A DNA stretch of 64,000 nucleotides from Aliirhizobium wenxiniae. GTDB taxonomy: Bacteria; Pseudomonadota; Alphaproteobacteria; Rhizobiales; Rhizobiaceae. Each line of letters starts with the position of its first letter. Positions within the stretch are counted from its first letter, which is position 1. The stretch is from the NCBI RefSeq assembly GCF_019511445.1, contig NZ_JAEUAN010000004.1, positions 248,001-312,000 on the forward strand, read 5' to 3'. The translations under genes were made by a program, and so were the position numbers. Below are positions 24,027 to 33,941 of this stretch, piece after piece. Below the pieces are notes generated by a model. That model was not told the DNA's origin and made no database searches. It was given only the letters and a program-made list of their open reading frames with translations.

Positions 24027-27000
24027 CTACTGGCTGATGCTCGGCAGATTTCCCTCACCAAAAGGTCTGATAGCCTGATTGCCTGGTTGCAGGTTTTCAT
24101 TGGTCGGCGGCACGCTGAGCTGAAGTTCGTTTGCCTTGCGCTTCCGCTCCTCTTCCGCAGCTCTCGCCGCTTCGACCATCGCCTGACGCTGCAATTCTTC
24201 GGCCTCGGCGCGGGCTTTTTCCGCCGCACGCTCCGTCGCATTGAAATTGTAGAGTGAGACCTCGCGGCGCAGACGCTGCTTTTCAAGCACGCTGGATTGC
24301 AGCATTTCCACGCGACGCCGCTCCTGTTCATAGGCGCGCATCGACAGGAAATTCGTAAGCGCGGCGACATCGATCCGTTTTCTCGGCTCAGTCCGATCGG
24401 CCGAATAGACCAGGCGAACCGTGGGATCTCCCCCGGCGACAGCCTCATCACCAGCATCATAGGTCAGCGCGATCGAGGCGTTCATATCGTGTTCGAAAAC
24501 ACCGGCACTGCCTTCGGCCGCCAAGCTCAAACCAGCAGACGAAAGCCTGATCTCTTGAATGCGCATTTCGCCGCCACTTATGGAGAATGGGACATTCACC
24601 TGCCCGAGAGCCAAATCGCCCTGATGCACGAGCGCGGCTACCTGCCTGCTGACATTGGCTTCCTTCAACTCTCCCTTAGTGGCATCCGCTGACGCCATCA
24701 TGCGCTTGAGCAGGTCGGGATTGATACCGTGAACCGTCAGGCCCGAAAGCTGAATCTCTCCCGATCCGCTGAGAGCGGCTGCGAGATCGCGCATATTGCC
24801 GCCACTTGCTTCCGCCGATGCATCCAGGCTGACCTTTCCGAGGGCAATCGGGCGATCGCCATTCCGCCAGATGAGGGAGGACAGATCGGCATTTTCGACA
24901 TGCAGTTTCGTCTGCAGGATACCGGTGCCGTTCCCATTCGAGATCAGCATTTTCCCTGCAATTTTTCCGCCCTGCCATTCGCCGGAAGCGTCGTCGAGAG
25001 AAATGCCGCCTCCCCGATGCATGAGCTTGGTCGAGAATTTCGCTATGCTCCCGATCTCGCCCGCATGGAAATTCCTGGCCTTCAAGTCCAGCGAAACTTC
25101 GCTGTCACCGAAAACAGGCAGCGAGAACGGATCAGCCAGCAGCTCGCCATTTTCGGGATTAGTCACGGGACCAAAGACGGCTTCGCCAAGCCAGGCAAGA
25201 TCCAGCGTATCAACAGAAAGCGCACCATCGGCCTTCAGCTTGGGAGAGCCACGATCGACCGAAAGCCTGCCTTCAACAACGTTACCATCCGCATTCCCGC
25301 GCAGCGACGTAATATCGATCGAGGTGTCGGTCAGCGCGAAATCAGCCTGGAGATCGATCGGCAAGCCGCCGCCGAACTGCGGAATTCCGATACCGTTCAA
25401 AAGCAGATAGGGCTCGATGTCCTGGCTCGTCACTTCGACATGCCCTCGCCCTTCGGCGAAATCATCGGCCATCAGCGAAATATCGCCGCTGGCGGCAAGC
25501 GACGTCCGATCCGTGGTGAAAGCAAGCATCGTGCGGGCGGGTTGATCGGAAGACTTCTGGACATTGAGTGTCAGCCTGCCCTGCCCGTCACCGCCGAAGG
25601 GCAAAATAGCGAGCCCCGCCTGGCCGAGCAGAATTTCCGATCTGGGATTATCCAGCGACGCCGCAATCGTCATGGCGTCTCCACCTGTCAGATTAAACAG
25701 CGTCGGCAGCTCGATATCGGCCTCGATCTTACTGCCATTGCTGATCCCGGCAATCTTCACCGATGCTCCATCTGTCTGCTCACCGATACTGAGATCTGCG
25801 GTCAAATCCGCGTCGGAATAGAAAGAAGCATTGGCGCTCAGCCGATCGAGAACCGGATGAGCAGGCAATTGCTGCTTCAGCATGGCCATGAATGCCGTCG
25901 GATCCGAAGACTGGAAATGAACCTTCGCATTTCCGCGATAGTCGAGCAGAGAGCCCTGCACTTGCCCTTGAGCTGAGAGCTTCGCACCGGCGATGTCGCC
26001 GACAGAAAGATGGCCAAGAGACAGGACACCGCGCGCCATGGTGAAGGCGGTATCGACATTCTCCGCGACCACACCCGACACGACAAACTTCTCTGCCTTG
26101 AGCTTTGCATCCAGCCGATGGTCCAGCACGCTATGGCCGGCGTCCTCACCGGTTACCAGCGAGGCAAGCGCCCTCATCGCATCGAGATCGATTTCATCGC
26201 CCGCAAGATCGACGGATAGTCGAGACGAACGGGTGCCCTGAGACTGCCGTTCCATGCTTCCTTTAAGCGTCGCCGGCCCGATCGCAAGTTCCAGATCGTC
26301 GAAACGCTGGATATCGGTCGTCAGGTCAACCTTTGCCGAAAAACCGGCCGTGCGAAGCTGCCGGATCGCAGGATCGACACGACCGGAAAGCCAGTCTGCC
26401 AGTCCGGACGGCTGAGTTGAGGCAAAAAGCATGTCGCCCTTGAATGAAGGGCTGCCTTCCAGAACCAGTACGCCTTTTGCTTCCGTCCGCGTACGTCCCG
26501 GAAGGGTCGCGATGGCACGATCTACCGTCCATCCCCCATCCGCCGGGCGCACGTCGAGCTGGATATCGCGGATCGTGGTATCGTTGAGAATGACAGCGGG
26601 CAGTTTGAGGCTGGCCCGGCCGGGAACCTGCGGAATGGGTATGGAGGCCGCCATATCCACGAAAGCCTGCAGCCGGCGCTGCGCGGAAGCGGCCGCGTCG
26701 CGACCCGTCTTGCCACGCATTCCCTGCTGGCCGAGCTTGTTCACATCGATCTGCTGCCCTTCGGCAGTCAGCAGGAATTCGGGCTTGCTGCCGGTATCGA
26801 GTGTCGCCTCTCCGGTCACGACATAAGGCTCGTTGAGCGCGCCCACCTCGAGCCGGTATTCGGCGACGCGTATCCGGTCATTGGTGATTTCGAAACCGCC
26901 TTTTACACGCGGCCCGGGCGGCGGCGGCGTGACCGGCTCCGTTTCATCCTCTTCCTGCAAAACATTCGCGGTGAAGCTGCCGCTATAGGTCGGCACGTTG

Positions 27001-27695
27001 TCAGCCAGAGCCAGTTCGCCGTCGAGATTGACTTCGAGAGGTTCTTCCTCCGGCCAGAGCCGCAGCCTGAGCGGCAGTCGTTTTGTCTGGACGTCGACGG
27101 CACCGGTAACAAGACTGAACCGGGCTTCCTCTCCGTCCAGAACAGCATTGCCATCGCCACGCCACGGACCGGCAAGCGACGCGGCCGACATTTCAGCCGT
27201 CAACCCTGTGATATTCCGGGACCGCCCGGACTGCTCATCAATGACGGCGACCGCCGCATTGCTGATATGAACGTCCTCGATCACCACGACACGGGTGGGG
27301 ATAGCCGGCCTGCTTCCGCGCATCCAGTCGAGCGTGCCGTCCTTCAGGACCCGGACATGCACTGTCGGATCCTCGATACGCATGTCGAAAATCCGGGCTT
27401 CACCGGAAAGAAACGGCGCAAGCTCCATATCCATGGAAAAGCGGGCGATCTGTGCCTGCGGTTTTCCATCGACATCCTGACCGACGCGAACATCATGCAT
27501 GGTGATCGACGGAAACGGCAGTATTCGGGCGTCGACATCACCATGCACCGAAACCTTCTTGCCGAGCATGCGGCTCGCCTGCTCTTCGAACTCGACACGA
27601 AAGCTGGACCAGTTGAGGAAAAACGGCGCAAGCAGCGCGGCAAAAAGCACCACGACGATCAAGCCGCCGATTGCTACCATCACGCGTCCAAACAC
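24027..27695 (-). CDS. AsmA-family protein, large
   Basis: A 1222-residue protein with an N-terminal membrane anchor (MVAIGGLIVVVLFAALLAPF) and a long periplasmic part of repeating beta-rich segments. It fits the AsmA/TamB superfamily of bridge-like proteins implicated in phospholipid traffic and outer-membrane protein assembly. The N-terminal AsmA module has FEEQASRMLGKKVSVHGDVD and FPSITMHDVRVG; the C-terminal AsmA_2-type region contains SLSGSGEIQLSGLTVHGIN. The last 100 residues are a charged coiled coil (ARAEAEELQRQAMVEAARAA). It starts at GTG 27695 after AAGGAGAACC. It is transcribed alone. Confidence 0.88.
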   Translation of the reverse strand: MFGRVMVAIGGLIVVVLFAALLAPFFLNWSSFRVEFEEQASRMLGKKVSVHGDVDARILPFPSITMHDVRVGQDVDGKPQAQIARFSMDMELAPFLSGEARIFDMRIEDPTVHVRVLKDGTLDWMRGSRPAIPTRVVVIEDVHISNAAVAVIDEQSGRSRNITGLTAEMSAASLAGPWRGDGNAVLDGEEARFSLVTGAVDVQTKRLPLRLRLWPEEEPLEVNLDGELALADNVPTYSGSFTANVLQEEDETEPVTPPPPGPRVKGGFEITNDRIRVAEYRLEVGALNEPYVVTGEATLDTGSKPEFLLTAEGQQIDVNKLGQQGMRGKTGRDAAASAQRRLQAFVDMAASIPIPQVPGRASLKLPAVILNDTTIRDIQLDVRPADGGWTVDRAIATLPGRTRTEAKGVLVLEGSPSFKGDMLFASTQPSGLADWLSGRVDPAIRQLRTAGFSAKVDLTTDIQRFDDLELAIGPATLKGSMERQSQGTRSSRLSVDLAGDEIDLDAMRALASLVTGEDAGHSVLDHRLDAKLKAEKFVVSGVVAENVDTAFTMARGVLSLGHLSVGDIAGAKLSAQGQVQGSLLDYRGNAKVHFQSSDPTAFMAMLKQQLPAHPVLDRLSANASFYSDADLTADLSIGEQTDGASVKIAGISNGSKIEADIELPTLFNLTGGDAMTIAASLDNPRSEILLGQAGLAILPFGGDGQGRLTLNVQKSSDQPARTMLAFTTDRTSLAASGDISLMADDFAEGRGHVEVTSQDIEPYLLLNGIGIPQFGGGLPIDLQADFALTDTSIDITSLRGNADGNVVEGRLSVDRGSPKLKADGALSVDTLDLAWLGEAVFGPVTNPENGELLADPFSLPVFGDSEVSLDLKARNFHAGEIGSIAKFSTKLMHRGGGISLDDASGEWQGGKIAGKMLISNGNGTGILQTKLHVENADLSSLIWRNGDRPIALGKVSLDASAEASGGNMRDLAAALSGSGEIQLSGLTVHGINPDLLKRMMASADATKGELKEANVSRQVAALVHQGDLALGQVNVPFSISGGEMRIQEIRLSSAGLSLAAEGSAGVFEHDMNASIALTYDAGDEAVAGGDPTVRLVYSADRTEPRKRIDVAALTNFLSMRAYEQERRRVEMLQSSVLEKQRLRREVSLYNFNATERAAEKARAEAEELQRQAMVEAARAAEEERKRKANELQLSVPPTNENLQPGNQAIRPFGEGNLPSISQ

Positions 27696-27748
27696 CGTCC
27701 CGGTTCTCCTTTTTTGTTCACACTAACCGATCGACCAGCGTGTTCAAG

Positions 27749-29167
27749 TCACGCCTGCGCCATTCGGAAGATCTTGCCGGGATTGAAGATGTTTTCGGGA
27801 TCAAGCCCTTTCTTGACCGTCCGCATCACATCGAGCGCGCCGCCTAGCTCTTCGTCGAGATAGGACATCTTGCCTTGCCCAACGCCGTGCTCGCCCGTGC
27901 AGGTGCCATCCATGGCCAGAGCGCGGCGGCTTAACCGCTCGGTGAATGCCTCGACATTGGCGACCGATGCCGGATCCTTGTCGTTGAAAAGCACCAGAAC
28001 ATGGAAATTGCCGTCTCCTGCATGGCCGACGATCGGCGCGAGAAGACCGGAATTCTGAATGTCAGCCTGGGTTTCGGCAACGCATTCAGCAAGTCTTGAG
28101 ATCGGCACGCAGACATCCGTCGACAAACCGTTCAGAGACGGGTCGAGGGCGCGCCCCGCCCAATAGGCATTGTGCCGCGCATTCCACAACTTGGTGCGCT
28201 CCTCGGCGTTGGCGGTCCACTGAAATTCGTCGCCGCCGCAGTCGGCAGCGATTTCGGCAAACTGTTCCGACTGGATGCGGACCGTATCCTCTGTTCCATG
28301 GAATTCCAGAAACAGCGTCGGTTTTTCCGGATAGGAGAGGTTGGAATAGGCATTGCAGGCCTTGATCTGCACATCATCCAGAAGTTCGATACGCGCCACC
28401 GGAATGCCCATCTGGATCGTCATGATGACGGCATTGCAGGCAGCCTCGACACTCGGAAATGCGCAGACGCCGCCGCCGATCTTTTCGGGGATGCCCTGCA
28501 GCTTGAGCGTCACGGACGTAATAACGCCGAGCGTGCCTTCAGCGCCGACGAAAAGCCGCGTCAGGTCATATCCGGCCGAAGACTTCCTCGCTCTGCGCGC
28601 GGTACGGATTTCCTCGCCATTTGCAGTGACCACCGTGAGCGCCAGGACATTGTCCTTCATCGTGCCGTAACGCACCGCATTCGTTCCCGACGCACGCGTC
28701 GAAGCCATGCCACCGATCGTGGCATTGGCGCCGGGATCGATCGGGAAGAAGAGACCGGTATCGCGCAGTTCGCGGTTAAGCTCTTCGCGGGTAATGCCGG
28801 GTTCGACCGTGACATCGAGGTCTTCGGGGCTGATGCGCAGCACCTTGTTCATCCGGGAAAAATCGACCGAAATTCCGCCGGACGGCGCATTCACCTGGCC
28901 TTCCAGCGAAGAGCCGACGCCAAACGGGATGACGGGAACATGGTGCTCCGCGCAGGTCTTGACGACGGATTTCACGTCCTCGCTCGTCTCGACGAAAACG
29001 ACACCATCCGGAAGCTGCGCAGGCAGATAGGTGGTCGTATGAGCATGCTGCTCACGAAACGACTGGCCGGTCTGGAAACGATCCCCGAACGCCTGCTTCA
29101 AAATCCCGAGAACTGTGTTGATACCGTCCTCGTTGCGCGCTCCAGACTGAACGTCCCGAATTGCCAT
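27749..29167 (-). CDS. FAD-linked 2-hydroxyacid dehydrogenase (D-lactate/glycolate type)
   Basis: A 472-residue flavoprotein of the D-lactate dehydrogenase (cytochrome)/GlcD family. The PCMH-type FAD domain shows VIPFGVGSSLEGQVNAPSGG, VEPGITREELNRELRDTG and PIDPGANATIGGMASTRASG. The C-terminal substrate domain ends with GTCTGEHGVGQGKMSYLDEE. It oxidises D-lactate or glycolate and passes electrons to the respiratory chain. No glcE/glcF partner genes are adjacent, so a stand-alone D-lactate dehydrogenase is more likely. The substrate cannot be fixed from sequence alone. Confidence 0.88.
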   Translation of the reverse strand: MAIRDVQSGARNEDGINTVLGILKQAFGDRFQTGQSFREQHAHTTTYLPAQLPDGVVFVETSEDVKSVVKTCAEHHVPVIPFGVGSSLEGQVNAPSGGISVDFSRMNKVLRISPEDLDVTVEPGITREELNRELRDTGLFFPIDPGANATIGGMASTRASGTNAVRYGTMKDNVLALTVVTANGEEIRTARRARKSSAGYDLTRLFVGAEGTLGVITSVTLKLQGIPEKIGGGVCAFPSVEAACNAVIMTIQMGIPVARIELLDDVQIKACNAYSNLSYPEKPTLFLEFHGTEDTVRIQSEQFAEIAADCGGDEFQWTANAEERTKLWNARHNAYWAGRALDPSLNGLSTDVCVPISRLAECVAETQADIQNSGLLAPIVGHAGDGNFHVLVLFNDKDPASVANVEAFTERLSRRALAMDGTCTGEHGVGQGKMSYLDEELGGALDVMRTVKKGLDPENIFNPGKIFRMAQA

Positions 29168-29275
29168 GTCGAATTCTCCTGCATGCTGAGCAGGAAATTG
29201 GTTAGGAGACAGTGCCTTGTTTGTCCAGCCGAAAGGCGGTCAACCCGGTACGGGAGACGGCCTTCGTGACGGCTC

Positions 29276-32200
29276 CTATTCGGCCGCCATCAAAGGTGGC
29301 TGCTTGCTGTCATTCGCCCGGCCCTTTTTCGCATTCTCAAGCTCGTCATGGAAACGGGCTTCCTCATGCGCATGCGGCTTGGCGAAGCGGGCGAGCAGCA
29401 AATAGGCAACCGGCGTGATGTAGAGCGTCACCAGCGTGGCAAACCCGAGACCGCCGACAATCACCCAACCGAGCGCGATACGAGCTTCGGCACCGGCGCC
29501 TTGCGCCAGAACCAGCGGGAGGCCACCGATCACGGTTGCGATCATTGTCATCATCACCGGCCGCAGACGCAGGCTGCAGGCCCGTTCGATCGCCTCACGG
29601 CAATTGGCGCCTTCGTTTCGCAGGTGATTGGCGAACTCGACGATCAGAATGCCGTTCTTGGCCATCACCCCGACAAGCAGCACTAGGCCGATCTGAGAAT
29701 AGACATTGAGGCTGGAGCCCGTCAGCACCAGCGCAAAGGCAGCACATGCAAGCCCCAGCGGCACGGTGGACATGATGATGACCGAAGACAAAACGCTTTC
29801 GAACTGGGCAGCGAGAACGAGGAAGATGATGGCGATGGCAAAGCCGAAGGTCAGCGCCATGCCGCTGGAATTTTCCTTGAGCGTCGCCGCCTCCGCAAGC
29901 GGGATCAGACGCGATCCCTGCGGCAGCAGCGGCTGAGCCAGTTCGGTAGCGACCTGAACCGCCTGACCGAGCGACACACCATCCTTGAGGCCTGCGGAGA
30001 AGGATACGGAGGCCAGCTGCTGCTCACGCCGCAATGTCGGCGAAACAGCGCGTTCCTCCAATGTCGCGACAGTCGACATCGGCACCATCCGACCATCCTT
30101 GGTCTTCAGGAAGATGCTTTCGAGATCCGTCGGATCATCGATCGGCCTCGTCGTCGACTTGAGCTTGACCGGGATCGCCTCGCCATCGACGAAGACGTCA
30201 ACGACAGAACGCCCTTCGAGCAGCGACTGCACGGCCGTACCGAGATCCTTGATGTTGATCCCGAGATCGGACGCACGTTCGCGATTGACGGTGACGAAAA
30301 TCTGCGCCTGGTTTGGTTCGTCGTTCAGTCGCGGCGTATCGAAGAGATTGGTCTCGCGCAGCGAATCCACCAGCTTCGCTGCCGCCGCGGTCAACTGCTC
30401 ATGGCTGGTGCCGACCAGCGCCATCTGCAGACCGTTGCCGGCGCCGCGAATACGAAGACTGTTCTGCTGCTGGGCGAAGGCCCTGAGCGCCGGCACGGTC
30501 GCCGTCGCAGCATTGATATCCTTGACGATCTCAGCCTGACTACGGTCACGCTCCGACCAGGGCGCGAGCGTCAGAACCATGAAGCCATTGTTCTTGGCTC
30601 CCCCCTGCCCCGAGATCGAATATATATTCTGGATCTCGCCGGCATCGACCAGTGGCTGAAGCTTTTCTTCCACCTGCTGCAGCTTGTCGCGCATATATTT
30701 CAGGCTCACGCCCTCAGGCGCGGTAGCCCGAAGGAAAACCATCGCCCGGTCTTCCGGTGGCGTCAGCTCACTCTTGATCGTCTTGAAGGCCATATAGCCG
30801 GCACCGCCGAAGAGAATGGCGACAACCACGACTGCGGCCGGCACGTTGAGGCAAGCATGCAGCGTCGTGCGGTAGAAATTGGCAAACAGCGTACCGAACC
30901 TGCCGAGCAGCCCGTCATGCTTTTCCTTGATCGGCTTATTGAGCATCCGCGAGGCGAGCATCGGGCAGAGTGTCAGCGCCGTAATCGAAGAAAGTCCGAC
31001 GGCAAAAGCGAGCACGAAGCCGAATTCGCGAAACAATCCACCCATCTGGCCGGGAAGGAAGGAAAGCGGAATGAAGACCGCCGCAAGCGTGGCAGTCGTC
31101 GCAAGAACGGCAAAGAACACTTCCTGCGTACCGATCACGGCAGCGGCGCGCGGCCCCATGCCTTCGGCTCTTCGTCGCACGATATTTTCCAGCACGACAA
31201 TTGCGTCGTCGACGACAAGGCCGGTGGCCAGAACGATAGCCAGCAGCGTCAGGATATTGATCGAGAAACCGACCATATAGATCGCCACCAGCGTGCCGAT
31301 CAGCGCGACCGGCATGGTCAGCGCAGGGATGAGCGTTGCCTTCCAGTCGCGCAGGAACAGGAAGATCACCAACACGACGATCGTACCGGAGAGCGCCAAT
31401 GCGATCTCCACCTCGTGAAGCGCTCCCTGAATGAACACCGCATCATCGCTGGTGATCGCAATTCGCGTGCCTTCCGGCAGGCTTTTCGACAAGTCTGCAA
31501 CGGCCGCACGCACGCCTTCGGAAATGCTGAGCGTGTTGGACTGCGCCTGGCGAAGCACGCCGAGACCGACGCCCTGAACACCGTTCGACCGAAGCGCTGT
31601 CGTTCCATCATCCGGTCCAAGCATCACGGTGGCAACATCGCGAATGCGGACATTGTCGTTGATCAGGACGTTTTCGAAATCCTCGGGCTTGGTGAGGTTG
31701 GCGGTGGCGCGGACAACAATATCCTGTGTAGAGGATTCCAGCGACCCGGCCGGCACGTCCATCGCAGCCGTGGACAATGCATTCGAAAGATCCGCGATCG
31801 TCAGGCCACGGCTTGCGAGCGCCGTCTGGTTCACATCGACGCGAAAGATCTTTTCCTGGTCGCCATAGAGTTCGACATCCGCAACGCCATCGACGGCCGC
31901 CAACCTGTCGGAAACCTCATTTTCGACGAGAAGCGTCAACTCCTCCATCGACATGGTGGAAGAGGTGACGGCGAGGCGCATGATCGGCTGGCTGTCGCTG
32001 TCCGCCTTGATGATCCGCGGCTCGTCGGCATCTTCCGGCAGCTGGTTTGTGACGCGGCCGAGCGCATCACGTACATCATTTGCCGCAACCGCCAGATCGG
32101 CAGTATCGTTGAATTCGAGCGTAACCCGGCTCTGGCCGAAATCGGAAATAGACGAGATCGACTTCAGGCCGCTGACACGCGCTACCGCCCCTTCGATGAC

Positions 32201-32464
32201 ATCGGTCACCTCCTGGTCCATGGTTTGCGCAGAGGCGCCGTCATAAGTCGTGCGAACGCTGATCACCGGCTGATCGACATCCGGCAATTCGCGCACCTCG
32301 ACACCCACAAGAGCGGCAAGGCCGGCAACGACGAGCAAGGTATTGAGGACGGCGGCAAGGATGGGGCGACGCACGAAAAGCGCAGTAAAGCCCTGCTTGC
32401 CGGATTGTCCCTGTGCCCCACCCTGCTGCGTCTCGTTGGACTGCCCGCTCTTATCCTCGCTCAT
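29276..32464 (-). CDS. RND efflux pump, inner-membrane transporter (AcrB/MexB-like)
   Basis: A 1062-residue proton-driven exporter of the HAE-1/HAE-2 RND type. The first membrane segment is ILAAVLNTLLVVAGLAALVG. The proton-relay aspartate pair is in ATGLVVDDAIVVLENIV. The paired porter domains and second membrane half include LALTFGFAIAIIFLVLAAQ-type stretches and VLLVGVMAKNGILIVEFAN. It overlaps the adaptor gene by 4 bases (ATGA). Neither an outer-membrane TolC gene nor a regulator is adjacent, so it probably uses a shared TolC. The substrate is unknown. Confidence 0.93.
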   Translation of the reverse strand: MSEDKSGQSNETQQGGAQGQSGKQGFTALFVRRPILAAVLNTLLVVAGLAALVGVEVRELPDVDQPVISVRTTYDGASAQTMDQEVTDVIEGAVARVSGLKSISSISDFGQSRVTLEFNDTADLAVAANDVRDALGRVTNQLPEDADEPRIIKADSDSQPIMRLAVTSSTMSMEELTLLVENEVSDRLAAVDGVADVELYGDQEKIFRVDVNQTALASRGLTIADLSNALSTAAMDVPAGSLESSTQDIVVRATANLTKPEDFENVLINDNVRIRDVATVMLGPDDGTTALRSNGVQGVGLGVLRQAQSNTLSISEGVRAAVADLSKSLPEGTRIAITSDDAVFIQGALHEVEIALALSGTIVVLVIFLFLRDWKATLIPALTMPVALIGTLVAIYMVGFSINILTLLAIVLATGLVVDDAIVVLENIVRRRAEGMGPRAAAVIGTQEVFFAVLATTATLAAVFIPLSFLPGQMGGLFREFGFVLAFAVGLSSITALTLCPMLASRMLNKPIKEKHDGLLGRFGTLFANFYRTTLHACLNVPAAVVVVAILFGGAGYMAFKTIKSELTPPEDRAMVFLRATAPEGVSLKYMRDKLQQVEEKLQPLVDAGEIQNIYSISGQGGAKNNGFMVLTLAPWSERDRSQAEIVKDINAATATVPALRAFAQQQNSLRIRGAGNGLQMALVGTSHEQLTAAAAKLVDSLRETNLFDTPRLNDEPNQAQIFVTVNRERASDLGINIKDLGTAVQSLLEGRSVVDVFVDGEAIPVKLKSTTRPIDDPTDLESIFLKTKDGRMVPMSTVATLEERAVSPTLRREQQLASVSFSAGLKDGVSLGQAVQVATELAQPLLPQGSRLIPLAEAATLKENSSGMALTFGFAIAIIFLVLAAQFESVLSSVIIMSTVPLGLACAAFALVLTGSSLNVYSQIGLVLLVGVMAKNGILIVEFANHLRNEGANCREAIERACSLRLRPVMMTMIATVIGGLPLVLAQGAGAEARIALGWVIVGGLGFATLVTLYITPVAYLLLARFAKPHAHEEARFHDELENAKKGRANDSKQPPLMAAE

Positions 32465-33645
32465 CGGCTGGCAACCTCCGGTGGCTTTTCACCGGCAATA
32501 CGGACGGCGCCACCTTCACGAACACGCTGCAGGCCCTCCGTCGCGATTGCATCGCCTTCATTAAGCTCCGCTGCGACGAGAATGGCGTCCGGGTTGCGCT
32601 GAATAATCCTGACCCGAGCCTTTACCGACTTGTGGTCCTCGATACGCCAGACGAAGGAACCTTGCGTGTCCCACTGGATCGCCAGCGGATCGACAGAGGG
32701 ATAGGTCTCGCCCGGAAAACGCATGGTAACGCCGAAAGACATGCCGGCTCGCAACTCATCGTCACCATTCGGAATTTTGGCGCGGATGCGAATTGTGCGA
32801 CTGGCGGGATCGACACGGTTATCGACGGCTTCGACCGAACCCTTGTAGGTGCTCCCCGGTCGCGAGATGGACGTCGCCTCTACCGGCATTCCCGTCTTTA
32901 TCTGCACCGCAAACCGCTCCGGCGCCCAGAAGTCGACGAGCAACTCGGAGCGGTTGTCGATCGTCACAACATTGCTCGACGTCGTGACATTGTCACCGAT
33001 ATTGACGGCGACTATGCCGACAATTCCATCGATTGGCGCCACAACCGAACGCCGCTTCAGGGCAAGCTGCGCATTGGTCAGCGCAAGTTGCGCCGTTTCT
33101 TCAGAAATCTGCGCATCAAGGACTTCAAGCCGGGAGAAGCTTTTCAGGTTCTTGTAGCTGTCCGACTTTTCCGTTGCGCTGCGCAAAAGCACCTGCGCCT
33201 GGTCGCGCAAAATGATCTGTTCGTCATCGTCGAGCTGGGCAAGGATCTGCCCCTTCTTCACACGATCACCTGACTTCACAAGGATTTCGTTTATCGTACC
33301 CGCGGCCTGCGGCATCACGATGACCGACTGGATCGCCTCGCCATCACCGATAGCGGACAGGCTATCGTTTACGATACCTGTTCCCACCGGCCGGGTAGCG
33401 ACAAGCACGGCCTGCCCGCCCGCGGAATTCTGCCGGTTGCTACCTGCCTCTTGCGAGCGTTGCCCGCTGCCGGCGATTGTTGCGGATACCGGTTCACCGG
33501 CTTTCGAATTGATGGCGGAAACGATCGCTTCCGGCACTCCCATGGAGATGAGCGTTCGGCCAGCATCGGCCGACAGATACACCCAGAAACAGAGGCCTCC
33601 GAGCAAAACCGCTGCCGACAAGAGAAGCTGGTTCCAGATCCGCAT
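32461..33645 (-). CDS. RND efflux periplasmic adaptor (membrane fusion protein)
   Basis: Connects the RND transporter to an outer-membrane channel. It is 394 residues from the ATG at 33645, which has ATGAGGAC upstream; other in-frame starts at 33657 and 33744 lack a ribosome binding site. A membrane anchor lies near the N-terminus (LLLSAAVLLGGLCFWVYL). The lipoyl/hairpin part has GTINEILVKSGDRVKKGQIL, then a coiled coil and RRSVVAPIDGIVGIVAVNIG. The beta-barrel part contains VDNRVDPASRTIRIRAKI. It is co-transcribed with and ahead of the transporter. Confidence 0.92.
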   Translation of the reverse strand: MRIWNQLLLSAAVLLGGLCFWVYLSADAGRTLISMGVPEAIVSAINSKAGEPVSATIAGSGQRSQEAGSNRQNSAGGQAVLVATRPVGTGIVNDSLSAIGDGEAIQSVIVMPQAAGTINEILVKSGDRVKKGQILAQLDDDEQIILRDQAQVLLRSATEKSDSYKNLKSFSRLEVLDAQISEETAQLALTNAQLALKRRSVVAPIDGIVGIVAVNIGDNVTTSSNVVTIDNRSELLVDFWAPERFAVQIKTGMPVEATSISRPGSTYKGSVEAVDNRVDPASRTIRIRAKIPNGDDELRAGMSFGVTMRFPGETYPSVDPLAIQWDTQGSFVWRIEDHKSVKARVRIIQRNPDAILVAAELNEGDAIATEGLQRVREGGAVRIAGEKPPEVASR

Positions 33646-33941
33646 GCAAGTCCTCATGAAGTATGATTTGGGTGTGAGGAGTATCCTCGTTTCCCGAACA
33701 ACAAGCAATGGTCGTGCCACTGCCTTACCGATTTGTAACATCACGGGATTTCACGCTTATGTCAGAATGAAATCGCGCCGCCCGTTGCAAAACGAAAATC
33801 ATCCGTTCCTGTCGTCAACCTGAATGAATTCCGCGTGTTATCCGTTACGTTGCGGAATGGCAGACCTCTTTCCTCCGCAAACATGGGAATGAAAAGAGAA
33901 CATCGACTGGCCTTTCCGCCTCGAATCACTACATTGGCCGC

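Noticed and set aside
30401-32602. Plus-strand open frame of 733 codons opposite the RND transporter
   Set aside because: It mirrors the codon structure of the efflux gene on the other strand. His/Arg/Asp-rich composition and the absence of motifs mark it as a shadow.
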